From Streptomyces prunicolor NBRC 13075 (GTDB lineage Bacteria; Actinomycetota; Actinomycetes; Streptomycetales; Streptomycetaceae), in NCBI RefSeq assembly GCF_000367365.1, contig NZ_BARF01000122.1, forward strand, positions 1 through 42,860: a stretch of 42,860 nt of DNA, read 5' to 3'. This document shows positions 7,061 to 15,937 of this stretch, in pieces. The number at the start of each line of letters is the position of its first letter. The stretch's first letter is position 1. Position numbers and translations under genes: made by a program. The notes beneath the pieces were generated by a model that saw only the letters and a list, made by a program, of their open reading frames with translations, was not told the origin of the DNA and ran no database searches.

Positions 7061-8515
7061 CTAAGCGCTAATACCCGCAGCCTCGCGTACTTCAACGGAC
7101 GACAACTTGTCAGCCGTACGCTCAGCGGTCCGCCGAGCCCAAGCCCCACTGGTAACCGCCCCCAGCACCAGCACCGCAAGCCCGCACGCCACCAAGATCC
7201 ACCACCCGGGCCGAGCAGCAGACACAAACGTCTCCTTGTACGACGACGCCACCACCCCGGAAGCCAACACCGCCCCCACCACGGCAACCCCGAGCGTCTG
7301 CCCCAACTGCCGACTCGTCGAAGCAACGGCCGCCGCAACCCCCGCTTGAGCCCGAGGCATCCCGGACACCGCCGTGTTGGTGATAGGTGCGTTCACAAAC
7401 CCGAACCCGATCCCGAACAACGCGTACCCGATGAACCGCGAAACCTCGGACGTCTCCGCCTCGAACCCGGCAAACAGCACCGCACTGGCAGTCATCGCCG
7501 TCCCCGCGATCAGCAGCGATATGCGCGGCCCCCGACTACCGACCAGCCGCCCCGAGATCGGCGCGCACAGGAACGTGGGCACAGCCATCGGCAGCATCCA
7601 CAGACCGGCGTGCAGCGCGTCAAGCCCCACCACGTTCTGCAGATACAGCGTGGACAGGAACAGGAAGCCGCCCAGCGCCGAGAACGCGCTGATCGCGATC
7701 ACCGTCGCCCCACTGAACGGCGCCGAACGGAAGAACCGCAGGTCGATGAGGGGTTCGTCGCGCCGCGGCTCGTACCAGAGGAGCCCGGCGAGGGCGGCCA
7801 GCGCGAGCACCGCGAAGGGCATGATCGAGGTGAACCCGGACTCCGGCGCCTCGATGATCGCGTACGTCAGGGAGCCGAACAGGGCGATCACCATGAGCTG
7901 GCCGACCGGGTCGGCACGGCGGGCCTTGGGCGCGCGGGACTCGGGGATGAACTTCAGCGTGAGCAGCAGCGCGGCCAGGCCGACCGGCAGGTTGATCCAG
8001 AAGATCGAGCGCCAGCCGACCGAGTCCACGAGCAGCCCGCCGATCAGCGGCCCTGCGGCCATCGATATGCCGACCACCGCGCCCCACACACCGATCGCCC
8101 GGGCCCGCTCGCGCGGCTCGGTGAAGGTGTTGGTGATGATCGACATGGCGACCGGGTTGAGCATCGAGCCGCCGACCGCCTGGATCATGCGGAACCAGAT
8201 CAGCGCGTCCAGATCGGGCGCGAGGGAGCAGAGCAGTGAGCCGAGGCTGAAGACCACCAGTCCGGCGATGAAGACCCGCTTGCGGCCGATGCGGTCGGCG
8301 GTGGAGCCCGCCAGCATCAGCAGGGAGGCCAGGACCAGGGTGTACGCGTCGATCGTCCACTGCAGACCGGAGGTCGAGGCGTGCAGGTCGGTCTGCATCG
8401 CGGGCAGTGCGACGTTCAGGATGGTCACGTCCAGGCTCACGATCAGCAGGCTCATGCAGCAGATCGCGAGCACCAGCTGTCGGCGGCGGTGGCTGAGCTC
8501 GGGCATGCGCACCAT
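7061..8515 (-). CDS. MFS transporter, DHA2 family (14 TM)
   Basis: This 484-aa drug:proton antiporter-like protein has a first helix ending LDVTILNVALP, the D1 motif typical of EmrB/QacA-like 14-helix exporters. AGSTADRIGRKR is motif A after helix 2, and GISMAAGPLIGG in helix 5 is motif C. The C-terminus is cytosolic and charged. The start at 8515 or the ATG three codons later (MPELSHRR) are both possible; no good ribosome site precedes either. An AT-rich stretch (TAACTAATTA, near 8541-8550) upstream probably holds the promoter. It is convergent with the XRE gene and divergent from dusB; nothing nearby names a substrate. Confidence 0.92.
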   Translation of the reverse strand: MVRMPELSHRRRQLVLAICCMSLLIVSLDVTILNVALPAMQTDLHASTSGLQWTIDAYTLVLASLLMLAGSTADRIGRKRVFIAGLVVFSLGSLLCSLAPDLDALIWFRMIQAVGGSMLNPVAMSIITNTFTEPRERARAIGVWGAVVGISMAAGPLIGGLLVDSVGWRSIFWINLPVGLAALLLTLKFIPESRAPKARRADPVGQLMVIALFGSLTYAIIEAPESGFTSIMPFAVLALAALAGLLWYEPRRDEPLIDLRFFRSAPFSGATVIAISAFSALGGFLFLSTLYLQNVVGLDALHAGLWMLPMAVPTFLCAPISGRLVGSRGPRISLLIAGTAMTASAVLFAGFEAETSEVSRFIGYALFGIGFGFVNAPITNTAVSGMPRAQAGVAAAVASTSRQLGQTLGVAVVGAVLASGVVASSYKETFVSAARPGWWILVACGLAVLVLGAVTSGAWARRTAERTADKLSSVEVREAAGISA

Positions 8516-8625
8516 CGTACGCCAAACTCGATAGTGCGGCTAACTAATTACCGATACATGATCCTGGGCAGGGTGAGGGCGCCGGGTGGGGTCGGGCACC
8601 GGGAGCGGTGCGGGACAATGGAGCA

Positions 8626-9840
8626 ATGTCCACGCCCGTTTCCGCGCCTGTCTCCCCGCCCGTGCCCCCGGCTGCGACCACGACTGTGACTCCTTTGCAG
8701 GTCGGCCCGCACACCGTCGCGCCGCCCGTCGTCCTGGCCCCCATGGCCGGGATCACCAACGCGCCCTTCCGCACCCTGTGCAGGGAGTTCAGCGGCGGCA
8801 AGGGCCTGTTCGTGAGCGAGATGATCACGACCCGGGCGCTGGTCGAGCGCAACGACAAGACCATGCAGCTGATCCGTTTCGACGAGACCGAGAAGCCTCG
8901 CTCGATCCAGCTGTACGGCGTCGACCCGGCGACCGTCGGCAAGGCCGTCCGCATGATCGCGGAGGAGGGGCTCGCCGACCACATCGACCTCAACTTCGGC
9001 TGCCCCGTGCCGAAGGTGACCCGCAAGGGCGGCGGCTCCGCGCTGCCGTACAAGCGGAACCTGCTGCGGGCGATCCTGAAGGAGGCCGTCAGCGGGGCCG
9101 GTGACCTGCCCGTCACGATGAAGATGCGCAAGGGCATCGACGACGACCACATCACCTTCCTCGACGCCGGCCGCATCGCCGTCGAGGAGGGCGTCACGTC
9201 CATCGCGCTGCACGGGCGCACGGCTGCCCAGCACTACGGCGGTACGGCGGACTGGGACGCGATCGCACGGCTGAAGGAGCATGTGCCGGAGATCCCCGTG
9301 CTCGGCAACGGCGACATCTGGTCGGCGCAGGACGCGCTGCGGATGGTGCGGGAGACCGGGTGCGACGGGGTCGTGGTCGGGCGCGGGTGCCTCGGGCGGC
9401 CGTGGCTGTTCGCCGACCTCGTGGCGGCCTTCGAGGGGCGTGAACAGGCCCGCGCCGGAGGCGCTGATGGATGCAGTCTGGAGCCGTCGTTGCGCGAGGT
9501 CGCCGATGTCATGGTGCGGCACGCGACCCTGCTCGGTGAGTGGATCGGGGACGAGGCGCGCGGTGTCATCGACTTCCGCAAGCACGTCGCCTGGTATCTG
9601 AAGGGCTTCGCGGTCGGCAGCGAGATGCGCAAGCGCCTCGCGATCACATCCTCGCTGGAGGAACTCCGGTCCGGGCTCGACGAGTTGGACCTCGACCAGC
9701 CCTGGCCGGTGGGCGCGGACGGGCCCCGCGGCCGTACGTCCGGCAACAACAGGGTGGTGTTGCCGGACGGTTGGCTGAAGGACCCGTACGACTGCGCGGG
9801 AATCGGCGAGGACGCGGAACTGGACACGTCCGGGGGCTGA
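8626..9840 (+). CDS. dusB: tRNA-dihydrouridine synthase DusB-type
   Basis: This 404-aa flavoenzyme reduces specific uridines in tRNA to dihydrouridine using FMN and NADPH. The N-terminal 20 residues are Pro/Val-rich and poorly conserved. The TIM barrel then starts with LAPMAGITNAPFR (38-49), the FMN-binding signature. NFGCP contains the catalytic Cys126. KMRKGIDDDH and ALHGRTAAQHYGG are the phosphate/tRNA-binding strands. VGRGCLGRPWLF is the FMN phosphate loop. The C-terminal helical RNA-binding domain follows. Start 8626 has a GGAG five bases upstream; a GTG-type start at 8608 is less likely. An insertion after EGREQA (near 283) looks lineage-specific. Housekeeping gene. Confidence 0.95.
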   Translation: MSTPVSAPVSPPVPPAATTTVTPLQVGPHTVAPPVVLAPMAGITNAPFRTLCREFSGGKGLFVSEMITTRALVERNDKTMQLIRFDETEKPRSIQLYGVDPATVGKAVRMIAEEGLADHIDLNFGCPVPKVTRKGGGSALPYKRNLLRAILKEAVSGAGDLPVTMKMRKGIDDDHITFLDAGRIAVEEGVTSIALHGRTAAQHYGGTADWDAIARLKEHVPEIPVLGNGDIWSAQDALRMVRETGCDGVVVGRGCLGRPWLFADLVAAFEGREQARAGGADGCSLEPSLREVADVMVRHATLLGEWIGDEARGVIDFRKHVAWYLKGFAVGSEMRKRLAITSSLEELRSGLDELDLDQPWPVGADGPRGRTSGNNRVVLPDGWLKDPYDCAGIGEDAELDTSGG

Positions 9841-9861
9841 ACCCCCTTGGGCAGGCGCCCA
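9832..9861. terminator. Short hairpins between dusB and the convergent sulfatase gene
   Basis: GGGGG (9832-9836) pairs with CCCCC (9842-9846), overlapping the dusB stop codon. TGGGC (9848-9852) pairs with GCCCA (9857-9861). The two small GC stems fill most of the 41-bp gap between convergent genes and may end both transcripts. Confidence 0.45.
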
Positions 9862-9881
9862 GTTCCTCCTCTTCGGCTGCT

Positions 9882-12248
9882 CTAGTTCGTCTTCGGGTGG
9901 GGCGTCGAGCCGTACGCCGTGAGGAACTTGTCGCGGAAGGCGCTCATCTTCCACACCGGGGCGTCGTGCGCGGGGCGCAGGCCGTCGGTCCAGTTCCAAC
10001 TGTCCACCTTCGCAAGGACTTTGGGGTCCTTGGCGACGATCGAGATCGGGACGTCACGGCTGGCGTGGCTGCCGCTGACCCGGGCGATGGGCTGGTGGTC
10101 GCCGAGGAAGACGAGCACGGTGTTGTCGTTGCCGTAGCGCTCCAGCCACTGGGTGAGGGAGTTCACCGAGTACTGGATCGACTTGCCGTACTCCTCGCGG
10201 GACTTGGTGGAGTCGGCGATGACGTCGGACGCCTTGTTGCCGGCCTTCTGGATCGCGTCGAAGATCGAACCGTTGCCCAGCTGGTCCCACGGGACGAGCT
10301 TCGGGATCGGCGCCCAGGGCTGGTGGCTGGAGGTCAGGATCAGCAGCGACATCAGCGCCTTGCCGTCGGTGCGCGGCTTGCTGTGGACCTGCTTCTGGAA
10401 CTGCTCCAGCGCGTACTGGTCGGGCATCGTCGACCAGCTGAACTTCGGTCCCTGGTACCCGAGTTGGAAGGCGTTGTAGACCTTGTCGAGGCCATAGAAG
10501 CTCTGCTCGGGCCAGCCCTTCTGGATGCCCGGCATCACGCCGACGGTGTCGTAGTCGCCGGTCTTCTTGAAGGCGTCGGTCAGGCTCAGGTGGTCGCTGG
10601 CCATCACCGTGCGGTAGCGCTGCTGGTTGTTGACCCACAGGCCCGACATGGTGGTGGAGTGGCCGAGCCAGCTGCTGCCGCCGTAGGTCGCCGAGGTCAG
10701 CCAGCCGCTCTTCGCGGCGAAGCCCGCCTTCGACAGGGCCCTGGTGTCGGCGGCGAGGGTCTCGTCGACACCGGGCGCCATGATCGGGTCCTCGATCGCG
10801 CTACGGCCGTAGCTCTCGATGAAGGTGAAGATCATGTCCTTGCCGCGCAGGTCGGGGAGGAGCTGGCTGCCCGGGGTGTTGCCGAAGGCGTCGACCTTGG
10901 CGACCTTCTTGAACTCGGCCTCGTCGCGCAGGGTGTTGCGGATCGCCACGGTCCTGAGCTTGACGACCGCGGCGGCGTGGTCGGCGGCGAGCGGCACGCC
11001 GGAGAGCTGGAGGCCGAACGCCGTGCAGGTGATCCAGACGGTGCCGGCGATCAGCGCGCCCCGGGACGAGCCGGCCTTGTGCGCGGCGAGCAGGTTGCCG
11101 AGCCGGACCGTGGCCAGCGCGACCAGGACGATCAGCAGCAGGACGAAGAGGATCAGGCCGACGGTGATGCCGGAGGTGGCCGGTCCGCCGAGCGTGTCCT
11201 TGAGATAGCTCTGGGCGTCGCCGAACAGGCTCCAGTCCAGGATGACGTTGAAGCCCCGGCCCAGGTATTCGTTGAACCCCATGTCGAGCATGTTCAGGAT
11301 CGCCACGACGGCGGCGAGAGCACCGGAGCACGCCGCCAGCACGATCCGCGGCCGCCGCGGCAGGCTGACCAGCACGACAGCCCCCAGGATCGCCTCCGCC
11401 GGAAGCCGCATGAACTGGGTCGGCTTCAGGCTGTTCAACGTCGTCGGCATCTGCAGACAGACGTAGACGAGGACGGCGGCGAGGACGGTAAGGGTCCAGG
11501 AGAGCACGCGAGCGGCGACGGGATGCTTCTCCCGCCAGGCCTGTATCCGACGGCGCAGACCGAGCCGACTGCTCCAGGAGCGGGGGGCGGGGCGAGTGGG
11601 GCGGGGGGTGGTGCCGGCGGCGGCGTCGGCTTCAGGTTCGGCGTCGGCTTCCGGGTTCGTTTCCGTGTCCGGGGCGGACGCGGTGGTCTCCTCGGGGGCG
11701 TCAGAAACCTCGGTGCCGGGCTCCGCCGTGTCGGACGCGCCTTCGGGCCTGGCCTTCGCCGGAGCTTCGGATCGAGTTCCTACGGCCTGGTCGGAAGCGG
11801 TGTTCTCGGCCTGCTCGGTCTCCGCGGCGGAGGGAGAAGCGCCGGCCTCGGAGCCAGGGGCTTGGGAGCCTGCGGCCTCGGTGGGCTCGGCTTCGTCGGC
11901 GGTGCGGGGCGCCATGGCGTCGGACACGGGGTCGGACCCGGCTTGGGGCGCGGCCTTCGCCGGGGCTTCGGACGTGGTGTCCCCGGCGCGCTCGGTCTCA
12001 GCGGAGGGAGAAGCGCTGTCGGTTTCAGTGGCAGCGGCCGTAGCGGTACCAGTCCCGGACTCGGCCTCGCTCTTGGCGCCCGGGTTGGCGGCTTCTGTCT
12101 CCGGGGCCGGATCGACCTCACCCGAGTCCGAGCCGGCCGCCGAAATCCCCACTCCCGCAACGGAATTGACCCCGGTGCCGGTATCCGCGGAACCGCCGGA
12201 GGCCCCCGCCGTGTTCGGTGTCTTGCGCGTGCTCGTGTGCTGAGGCAA
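9882..12248 (-). CDS. Membrane sulfatase, LTA synthase-like phosphoglycerol transferase family
   Basis: This protein of about 788 aa has a long N-terminal disordered tail (roughly 1-220, rich in Ala, Glu, Thr, Pro), about five membrane helices between 245 and 415, and an alkaline-phosphatase-superfamily sulfatase domain facing outside. Metal-site residues are seen in FIESYGR (Glu478) and LGDHQP (Asp717, His718). The nucleophile is expected in GGSSWLGHS (Ser525 or Ser526) by comparison with LtaS. Such proteins transfer phosphoglycerol or related groups onto cell-surface polymers; the exact substrate is not known. The start is a TTG at 12248 with AAGGA eight bases upstream; the longer frame from 12371 lacks a ribosome site. 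The acidic tail would be cytosolic, which is unusual in length. Confidence 0.85.
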   Translation of the reverse strand: MPQHTSTRKTPNTAGASGGSADTGTGVNSVAGVGISAAGSDSGEVDPAPETEAANPGAKSEAESGTGTATAAATETDSASPSAETERAGDTTSEAPAKAAPQAGSDPVSDAMAPRTADEAEPTEAAGSQAPGSEAGASPSAAETEQAENTASDQAVGTRSEAPAKARPEGASDTAEPGTEVSDAPEETTASAPDTETNPEADAEPEADAAAGTTPRPTRPAPRSWSSRLGLRRRIQAWREKHPVAARVLSWTLTVLAAVLVYVCLQMPTTLNSLKPTQFMRLPAEAILGAVVLVSLPRRPRIVLAACSGALAAVVAILNMLDMGFNEYLGRGFNVILDWSLFGDAQSYLKDTLGGPATSGITVGLILFVLLLIVLVALATVRLGNLLAAHKAGSSRGALIAGTVWITCTAFGLQLSGVPLAADHAAAVVKLRTVAIRNTLRDEAEFKKVAKVDAFGNTPGSQLLPDLRGKDMIFTFIESYGRSAIEDPIMAPGVDETLAADTRALSKAGFAAKSGWLTSATYGGSSWLGHSTTMSGLWVNNQQRYRTVMASDHLSLTDAFKKTGDYDTVGVMPGIQKGWPEQSFYGLDKVYNAFQLGYQGPKFSWSTMPDQYALEQFQKQVHSKPRTDGKALMSLLILTSSHQPWAPIPKLVPWDQLGNGSIFDAIQKAGNKASDVIADSTKSREEYGKSIQYSVNSLTQWLERYGNDNTVLVFLGDHQPIARVSGSHASRDVPISIVAKDPKVLAKVDSWNWTDGLRPAHDAPVWKMSAFRDKFLTAYGSTPHPKTN

Positions 12249-12397
12249 CCCGAAGGTCCTTCCGTGCGAGGCCCGTGATCGGAGTGGAGGGGCGGTCCGA
12301 CTGGGGAGGCAGGACCGCCGCTCTTCCGTACGAATTGCCTCGGGCCCCTGTTCACGGAACTGGGCAAACACCCGGCAAACGGCTTATCACCGTTGCG

Positions 12398-14335
12398 TCA
12401 CGCGCCCCCTACCGCCGTGAGCAGCGCCAAAGGAGCCGCCGCCGAACGGGACTCCCGCACACACGCGTGCGGGTACGGAACCGGCTCCGGGTGGGTGTCG
12501 CGGCCGTAGCCCGCGAGGACCTCCGGGAGGCGGTGGCCGGTCGCCGTCGCCGCGTCGACCAGCGCGTGCGCGACCGTACGGGCCTCGTCGTGCAGGCCGT
12601 AGCGGGCCAGGCCGAGCGTGATCAGCGCGTTGTCGTGCGGCCAGACCGAACCCCGGTGGTACGACAACGGGTGGTACGCGGCTTGGCCCGAGGCCAGCGT
12701 GCGGACGCCCCAGCCCGAGAAGAAGTCCGGTGCCAGCAGCCTGCGGCCCACCAGCTCGCCGTACTCCTTGTCGAGGAGACCGGACCAGAGCAGATGGCCC
12801 GCGTCCGACGCCAGCGCGTCCACCTGCCGGCCCTCGCCGTCCAGCGCCAGCGCCGGGAAGGAGTGCTCCCGCATCCAGAAGTCCCGCTGGAAACGGTCCC
12901 GCAGATCGGACGCCGCCTGCTCCAGAAGGGCCGCGTACGTCTCGTCCTCCCATACCGTGCGGGCGAGTTGGGCCGTGCGGCGCAGCGCGTCGTACGCGTA
13001 ACCCTGCGCCCCCGCCGCCATCACCGGACCGCTCGCCCGCGTGCCGTCGGCGCCGCAGATCGCGCCGGGGGAGTCCTTCCAGTTCTGGTTGGCCAGGCCG
13101 CCCTGGTCGGCGCGGTACACCAGGTAGCCGCGCGAGGTCAGGCCGCCGTGGTCGAGCATCCAGCCGATCGCCGCGCGGGCGTTGGGCTCCAGGCGCCGGG
13201 CCAGAGTCGTGTCGCCGGTCTGCTCCACATACGCGCCGAGCAGCACCAGGAACAGCGGCGTCGCGTCCACCGAGCCGTAGTAACGCCCGTACGGCACCTG
13301 CCCGAAGTGCGCCAACTCGCCGTGCCGCACCTCGTGCACGATCTTGCCGGGCTGCGACACCGACTCCGCGCCCACCGCCGTCGCCTGCGTCGCGGCGAGC
13401 GCCGGGAGTGTGGCGGCGGCGAGTTGGGGGCGGTACGGGAGAGCGAAGAGGGACGTGAGGAGCGCGTCCCGGCCCAGCAGGGTCAGGAACCACGGTGCCC
13501 CCGCCGCCGGTACGCGCAGCTCCTCGCCGTCGGGACCCGTCGCCGGGACCTGGAGCGAGGCCAGGTCCGACAGGCCCCGGGCGCAGGCGGCGGCCAACTC
13601 CGGCCAGCCGGTGGGGAAGGAGACGCCCTGGACGTACTCGCCCTCCAGGGCGATGAGTTGGTCGTTCAGGGCGGCCGGTGAGCGCGGTACCCGCCGGGCG
13701 CGCTTGTCGCCGTGCGGGCGGGCCATCACGCGCAGCGCCAACTCGGCGGTGCCGTGCGGCTCCAGGTCCAGGGTCCACACCATGCGGCGGGCGCCGGTGC
13801 CGGTCTCCTCGACGCCGTCGGGGGCGGGCTCGGCCGTGACCGTCGTACAAGAACGCCACTCGCCGCGCTGGTAGGCGAACTCCACGCCGTCCTCCAGGAC
13901 TTGGCGGGAGCGGGTGGCGCCGATCTTCGCGTACGTGCGGTAGTCGGAGCGGAGTTCGAACTGGTCGGTGAAGTCGGCGTCCGCGGTGACCGCGAGCCGG
14001 ACCGTCGTCGGCACCGGACGGTTGCTGGTCACCTTCAGCGATTCGACGAACGAGCCGTCGCCCACGGCCTGTTCACGGAAGAGCGTGTGTGCGGGCGGCT
14101 CCTGGCGGCCGCCGCGCGGGACGAGGACACAGCGCGCCATGTCCCCGTCGGCCACCGGCGTCAGCGCCTCCGGCACCGCGCCGTCGACCGTCAACTGCCA
14201 ACGGCTCAGATGCCGCGCGTCCCGCACGAATAACCCGTCCGGGGAACTGCCGCCCCGTACGCCGCTGATGTCCCCGCCGTCGCCCACGGCTGCGAACGTC
14301 CCGCCGTGCACGAGCAGATGATGCCGGTCCGTCAT
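12398..14335 (-). CDS. Glycogen debranching/amylo-alpha-1,6-glucosidase-like protein
   Basis: This 645-aa protein has two parts. The N-terminal beta-rich domain (about 1-240) matches the debranching-enzyme N-terminal family (GDE_N_bis type: TFAAVGDGGD, DGLFVRDARHLS). The C-terminal (alpha/alpha)6 barrel (about 260-645) carries FLTLLGRDALLTS, YRADQGGLANQNWKDS and YHRGSVWPHDNALI, the active-site strings of this six-hairpin glycosidase group. It probably trims alpha-linked glucan or trehalose-like oligomers in the cytosol; substrate not known. A GGGAGGGG ribosome site precedes the start. It lies 60 bp after the other glycosidase gene and should be in its operon, controlled by the divergent ROK regulator. 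Confidence 0.9.
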   Translation of the reverse strand: MTDRHHLLVHGGTFAAVGDGGDISGVRGGSSPDGLFVRDARHLSRWQLTVDGAVPEALTPVADGDMARCVLVPRGGRQEPPAHTLFREQAVGDGSFVESLKVTSNRPVPTTVRLAVTADADFTDQFELRSDYRTYAKIGATRSRQVLEDGVEFAYQRGEWRSCTTVTAEPAPDGVEETGTGARRMVWTLDLEPHGTAELALRVMARPHGDKRARRVPRSPAALNDQLIALEGEYVQGVSFPTGWPELAAACARGLSDLASLQVPATGPDGEELRVPAAGAPWFLTLLGRDALLTSLFALPYRPQLAAATLPALAATQATAVGAESVSQPGKIVHEVRHGELAHFGQVPYGRYYGSVDATPLFLVLLGAYVEQTGDTTLARRLEPNARAAIGWMLDHGGLTSRGYLVYRADQGGLANQNWKDSPGAICGADGTRASGPVMAAGAQGYAYDALRRTAQLARTVWEDETYAALLEQAASDLRDRFQRDFWMREHSFPALALDGEGRQVDALASDAGHLLWSGLLDKEYGELVGRRLLAPDFFSGWGVRTLASGQAAYHPLSYHRGSVWPHDNALITLGLARYGLHDEARTVAHALVDAATATGHRLPEVLAGYGRDTHPEPVPYPHACVRESRSAAAPLALLTAVGGA

Positions 14336-14395
14336 CCCCGGTCCCCTCCCTTGACTCTCCTGGCGACCTTGACTTCTGTGTCACTGACGTCCGTG

Positions 14396-15859
14396 TCAGT
14401 CACGTGTGTCACTCATGTCGAACGTGCCGAGGACCGTGCCGGACACGCCGTGCCCGGGGCGCTCGTGGAGCAGATCGAGGGTCAGCGCGGCGGTCCAGCT
14501 GAAGCCGGTCGCGCCGCACGCCTCGCCGTCGTACGGGTCGACGTACTCGGCGAAGTCGGTGTTGGCGGCGGTCTCCAGGACCGCCTCGCGCAACGCGTCC
14601 GCCCGCGCCCGCTCGCCGTGCAGCCGCAGGCCGCGCTCCAGCAGCCAGCTCGTGTTGAACCAGGCGGGCCCGCGCCAGTACCGGTGCGGGTCGAAGGCCT
14701 CGCCCAACAGGTCGTAACTGGGCGGGAGTTGAGTGGTGTCGCCGAGCCCGAAGTGCGGGCCGGAGGCCGTACGGACGAGGGCCGTGGTGATGTCCCGGGG
14801 CAGGTCGGGGAGGAGCAGCGGGATCAGACCGGAGACGCTGCGCTCGGGAATCAGCCCTTCCCCCCTTACGTCCCGACAGAAGAACATGCCCTCCGCCGGG
14901 TCCCACAGCCGCTCGATCAGCACCCCGGTGAGGCGCTCCGCGCGTGCGTGCCGGGCCGTGCCCGTCGCGCCCAACTCCCGGGCGATACGGGCCAGTGCGT
15001 GCTCGGAGGCGATGAGCAGGGCGTTGAAGGACGGGTCCTCCACCGCGAACTCGCTTGCCCCGTCGGCGTATTCACCGTCCCGGTAGTCCGTCGCGAGGCG
15101 CACATAACGGCCGTAGTCCAAGTCCGTAGGCCGGTCCTCGGCGGCCCCGTGGTCGAGGTCGGCGCGGCGGAAGGAGCGGGCCGGGGCCGGCGTGATCCGG
15201 CTCAACGGGGCGTCCCAGCAAGGGCTGTTGTCCATACCCTGTTCCCAGGGATGTACGACGGACGCGAGGCCGCCCCCGCCCAAGTCCCGCCGGTGCAGCA
15301 GATAGCGGTGCCAGGCGGCCAGCCGCGGGTAGACACCGGCGAGGAAGCCACGCGCGCGGGAGAGGCCCGGGTCCGCGCAGTGGACCAGCCAGGCGGCGAG
15401 CGCGTGGACCGGTGGCTGCACGATGCCCGAGGTCTGTACGGTGCGCGGGGCGCCCGCGGTGTGTCCCGCGGTCGAGGAGCGCCAGAAGTCGGGGCTCGGG
15501 AAGTACGCGTCGAGCGGTACGGAGGGGTTGAAGACGATGTGCGGGATACGGCCGTCGCCCCACTGGGCGGCGAGCAGCGTCTCCAGCTCCGTCTGTGCCC
15601 GCAGCGGCGAGAGGTGCCGCAGACCGATCGCGATGAACGCGGAGTCCCAGGACCACTGGTGCGGATACAGACCGCGGGAGGGGACGGTTGAGACACCCGT
15701 CCAGTTCCCTTCCAGTACGGCAGCCGCCCTGAGGTGCAGCGAACCTGACAAGGGTGGCGGATCGTATACGAAGGTGCGTTCCACGGGGAGGGCTGTGAGC
15801 TGGGCAGTGCGATCCACTCGGGACTCCACGAAACACATCGTGCCGACCGGTTCGGTCAT
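14396..15859 (-). CDS. Six-hairpin glycosidase, MGH1/GH63-like
   Basis: This 487-aa protein is an (alpha/alpha)6-barrel glycoside hydrolase of the GH63/mannosylglycerate-hydrolase-like group, which acts on alpha-glucosides. Typical strings are LYPHQWSWDSAFIAIGL near 100-116, GRIPHI near 143, PWEQGMDNSPCWD in the middle and YWRGPAWFNTSWLL near the C-terminus. These carry the acid/base pair (Asp and Glu in the last two). No signal peptide, so cytosolic. ATG 15859 gives the best N-terminus, but the ribosome site is weak; the next ATG is 15838. The two glycosidases together suggest stepwise breakdown of one imported glucan or glucoside. No sugar transporter is next to them. Confidence 0.88.
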   Translation of the reverse strand: MTEPVGTMCFVESRVDRTAQLTALPVERTFVYDPPPLSGSLHLRAAAVLEGNWTGVSTVPSRGLYPHQWSWDSAFIAIGLRHLSPLRAQTELETLLAAQWGDGRIPHIVFNPSVPLDAYFPSPDFWRSSTAGHTAGAPRTVQTSGIVQPPVHALAAWLVHCADPGLSRARGFLAGVYPRLAAWHRYLLHRRDLGGGGLASVVHPWEQGMDNSPCWDAPLSRITPAPARSFRRADLDHGAAEDRPTDLDYGRYVRLATDYRDGEYADGASEFAVEDPSFNALLIASEHALARIARELGATGTARHARAERLTGVLIERLWDPAEGMFFCRDVRGEGLIPERSVSGLIPLLLPDLPRDITTALVRTASGPHFGLGDTTQLPPSYDLLGEAFDPHRYWRGPAWFNTSWLLERGLRLHGERARADALREAVLETAANTDFAEYVDPYDGEACGATGFSWTAALTLDLLHERPGHGVSGTVLGTFDMSDTRD

Positions 15860-15937
15860 GGCTACCGTAGGGTTACGTCTATTTAACACGCAAAACTCAA
15901 TATGTAATGCAGGGTTGAGAAACACAAGGGGGTGCGC
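15860..15937. promoter_or_regulatory. Divergent promoter region of the glycosidase operon and ROK gene
   Basis: This 78-bp segment is AT-rich compared with its flanks. CTCAA (15896-15900) and TTGAG (15915-15919) form a small inverted repeat 14 bases apart around TATGTAATG, a possible -10 for the ROK gene. ROK repressors often use such AT-rich dyads. The operator is inferred from position and is weak as a palindrome. Confidence 0.45.

Noticed and set aside
11583..12248. Repeat array or variable surface antigen
   Set aside because: The repeated look comes from Ala/Glu/Ser/Thr-rich codons of the sulfatase tail; no fixed unit length is seen.
9540..12278. 912-codon plus-strand frame
   Set aside because: Mostly antisense to the sulfatase gene; the Gly/Arg-rich end is the shadow of that gene's low-complexity tail.
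13344..13874. Plus-strand frames within the glycosidase genes
   Set aside because: Antisense shadows without ribosome sites or recognisable domains.
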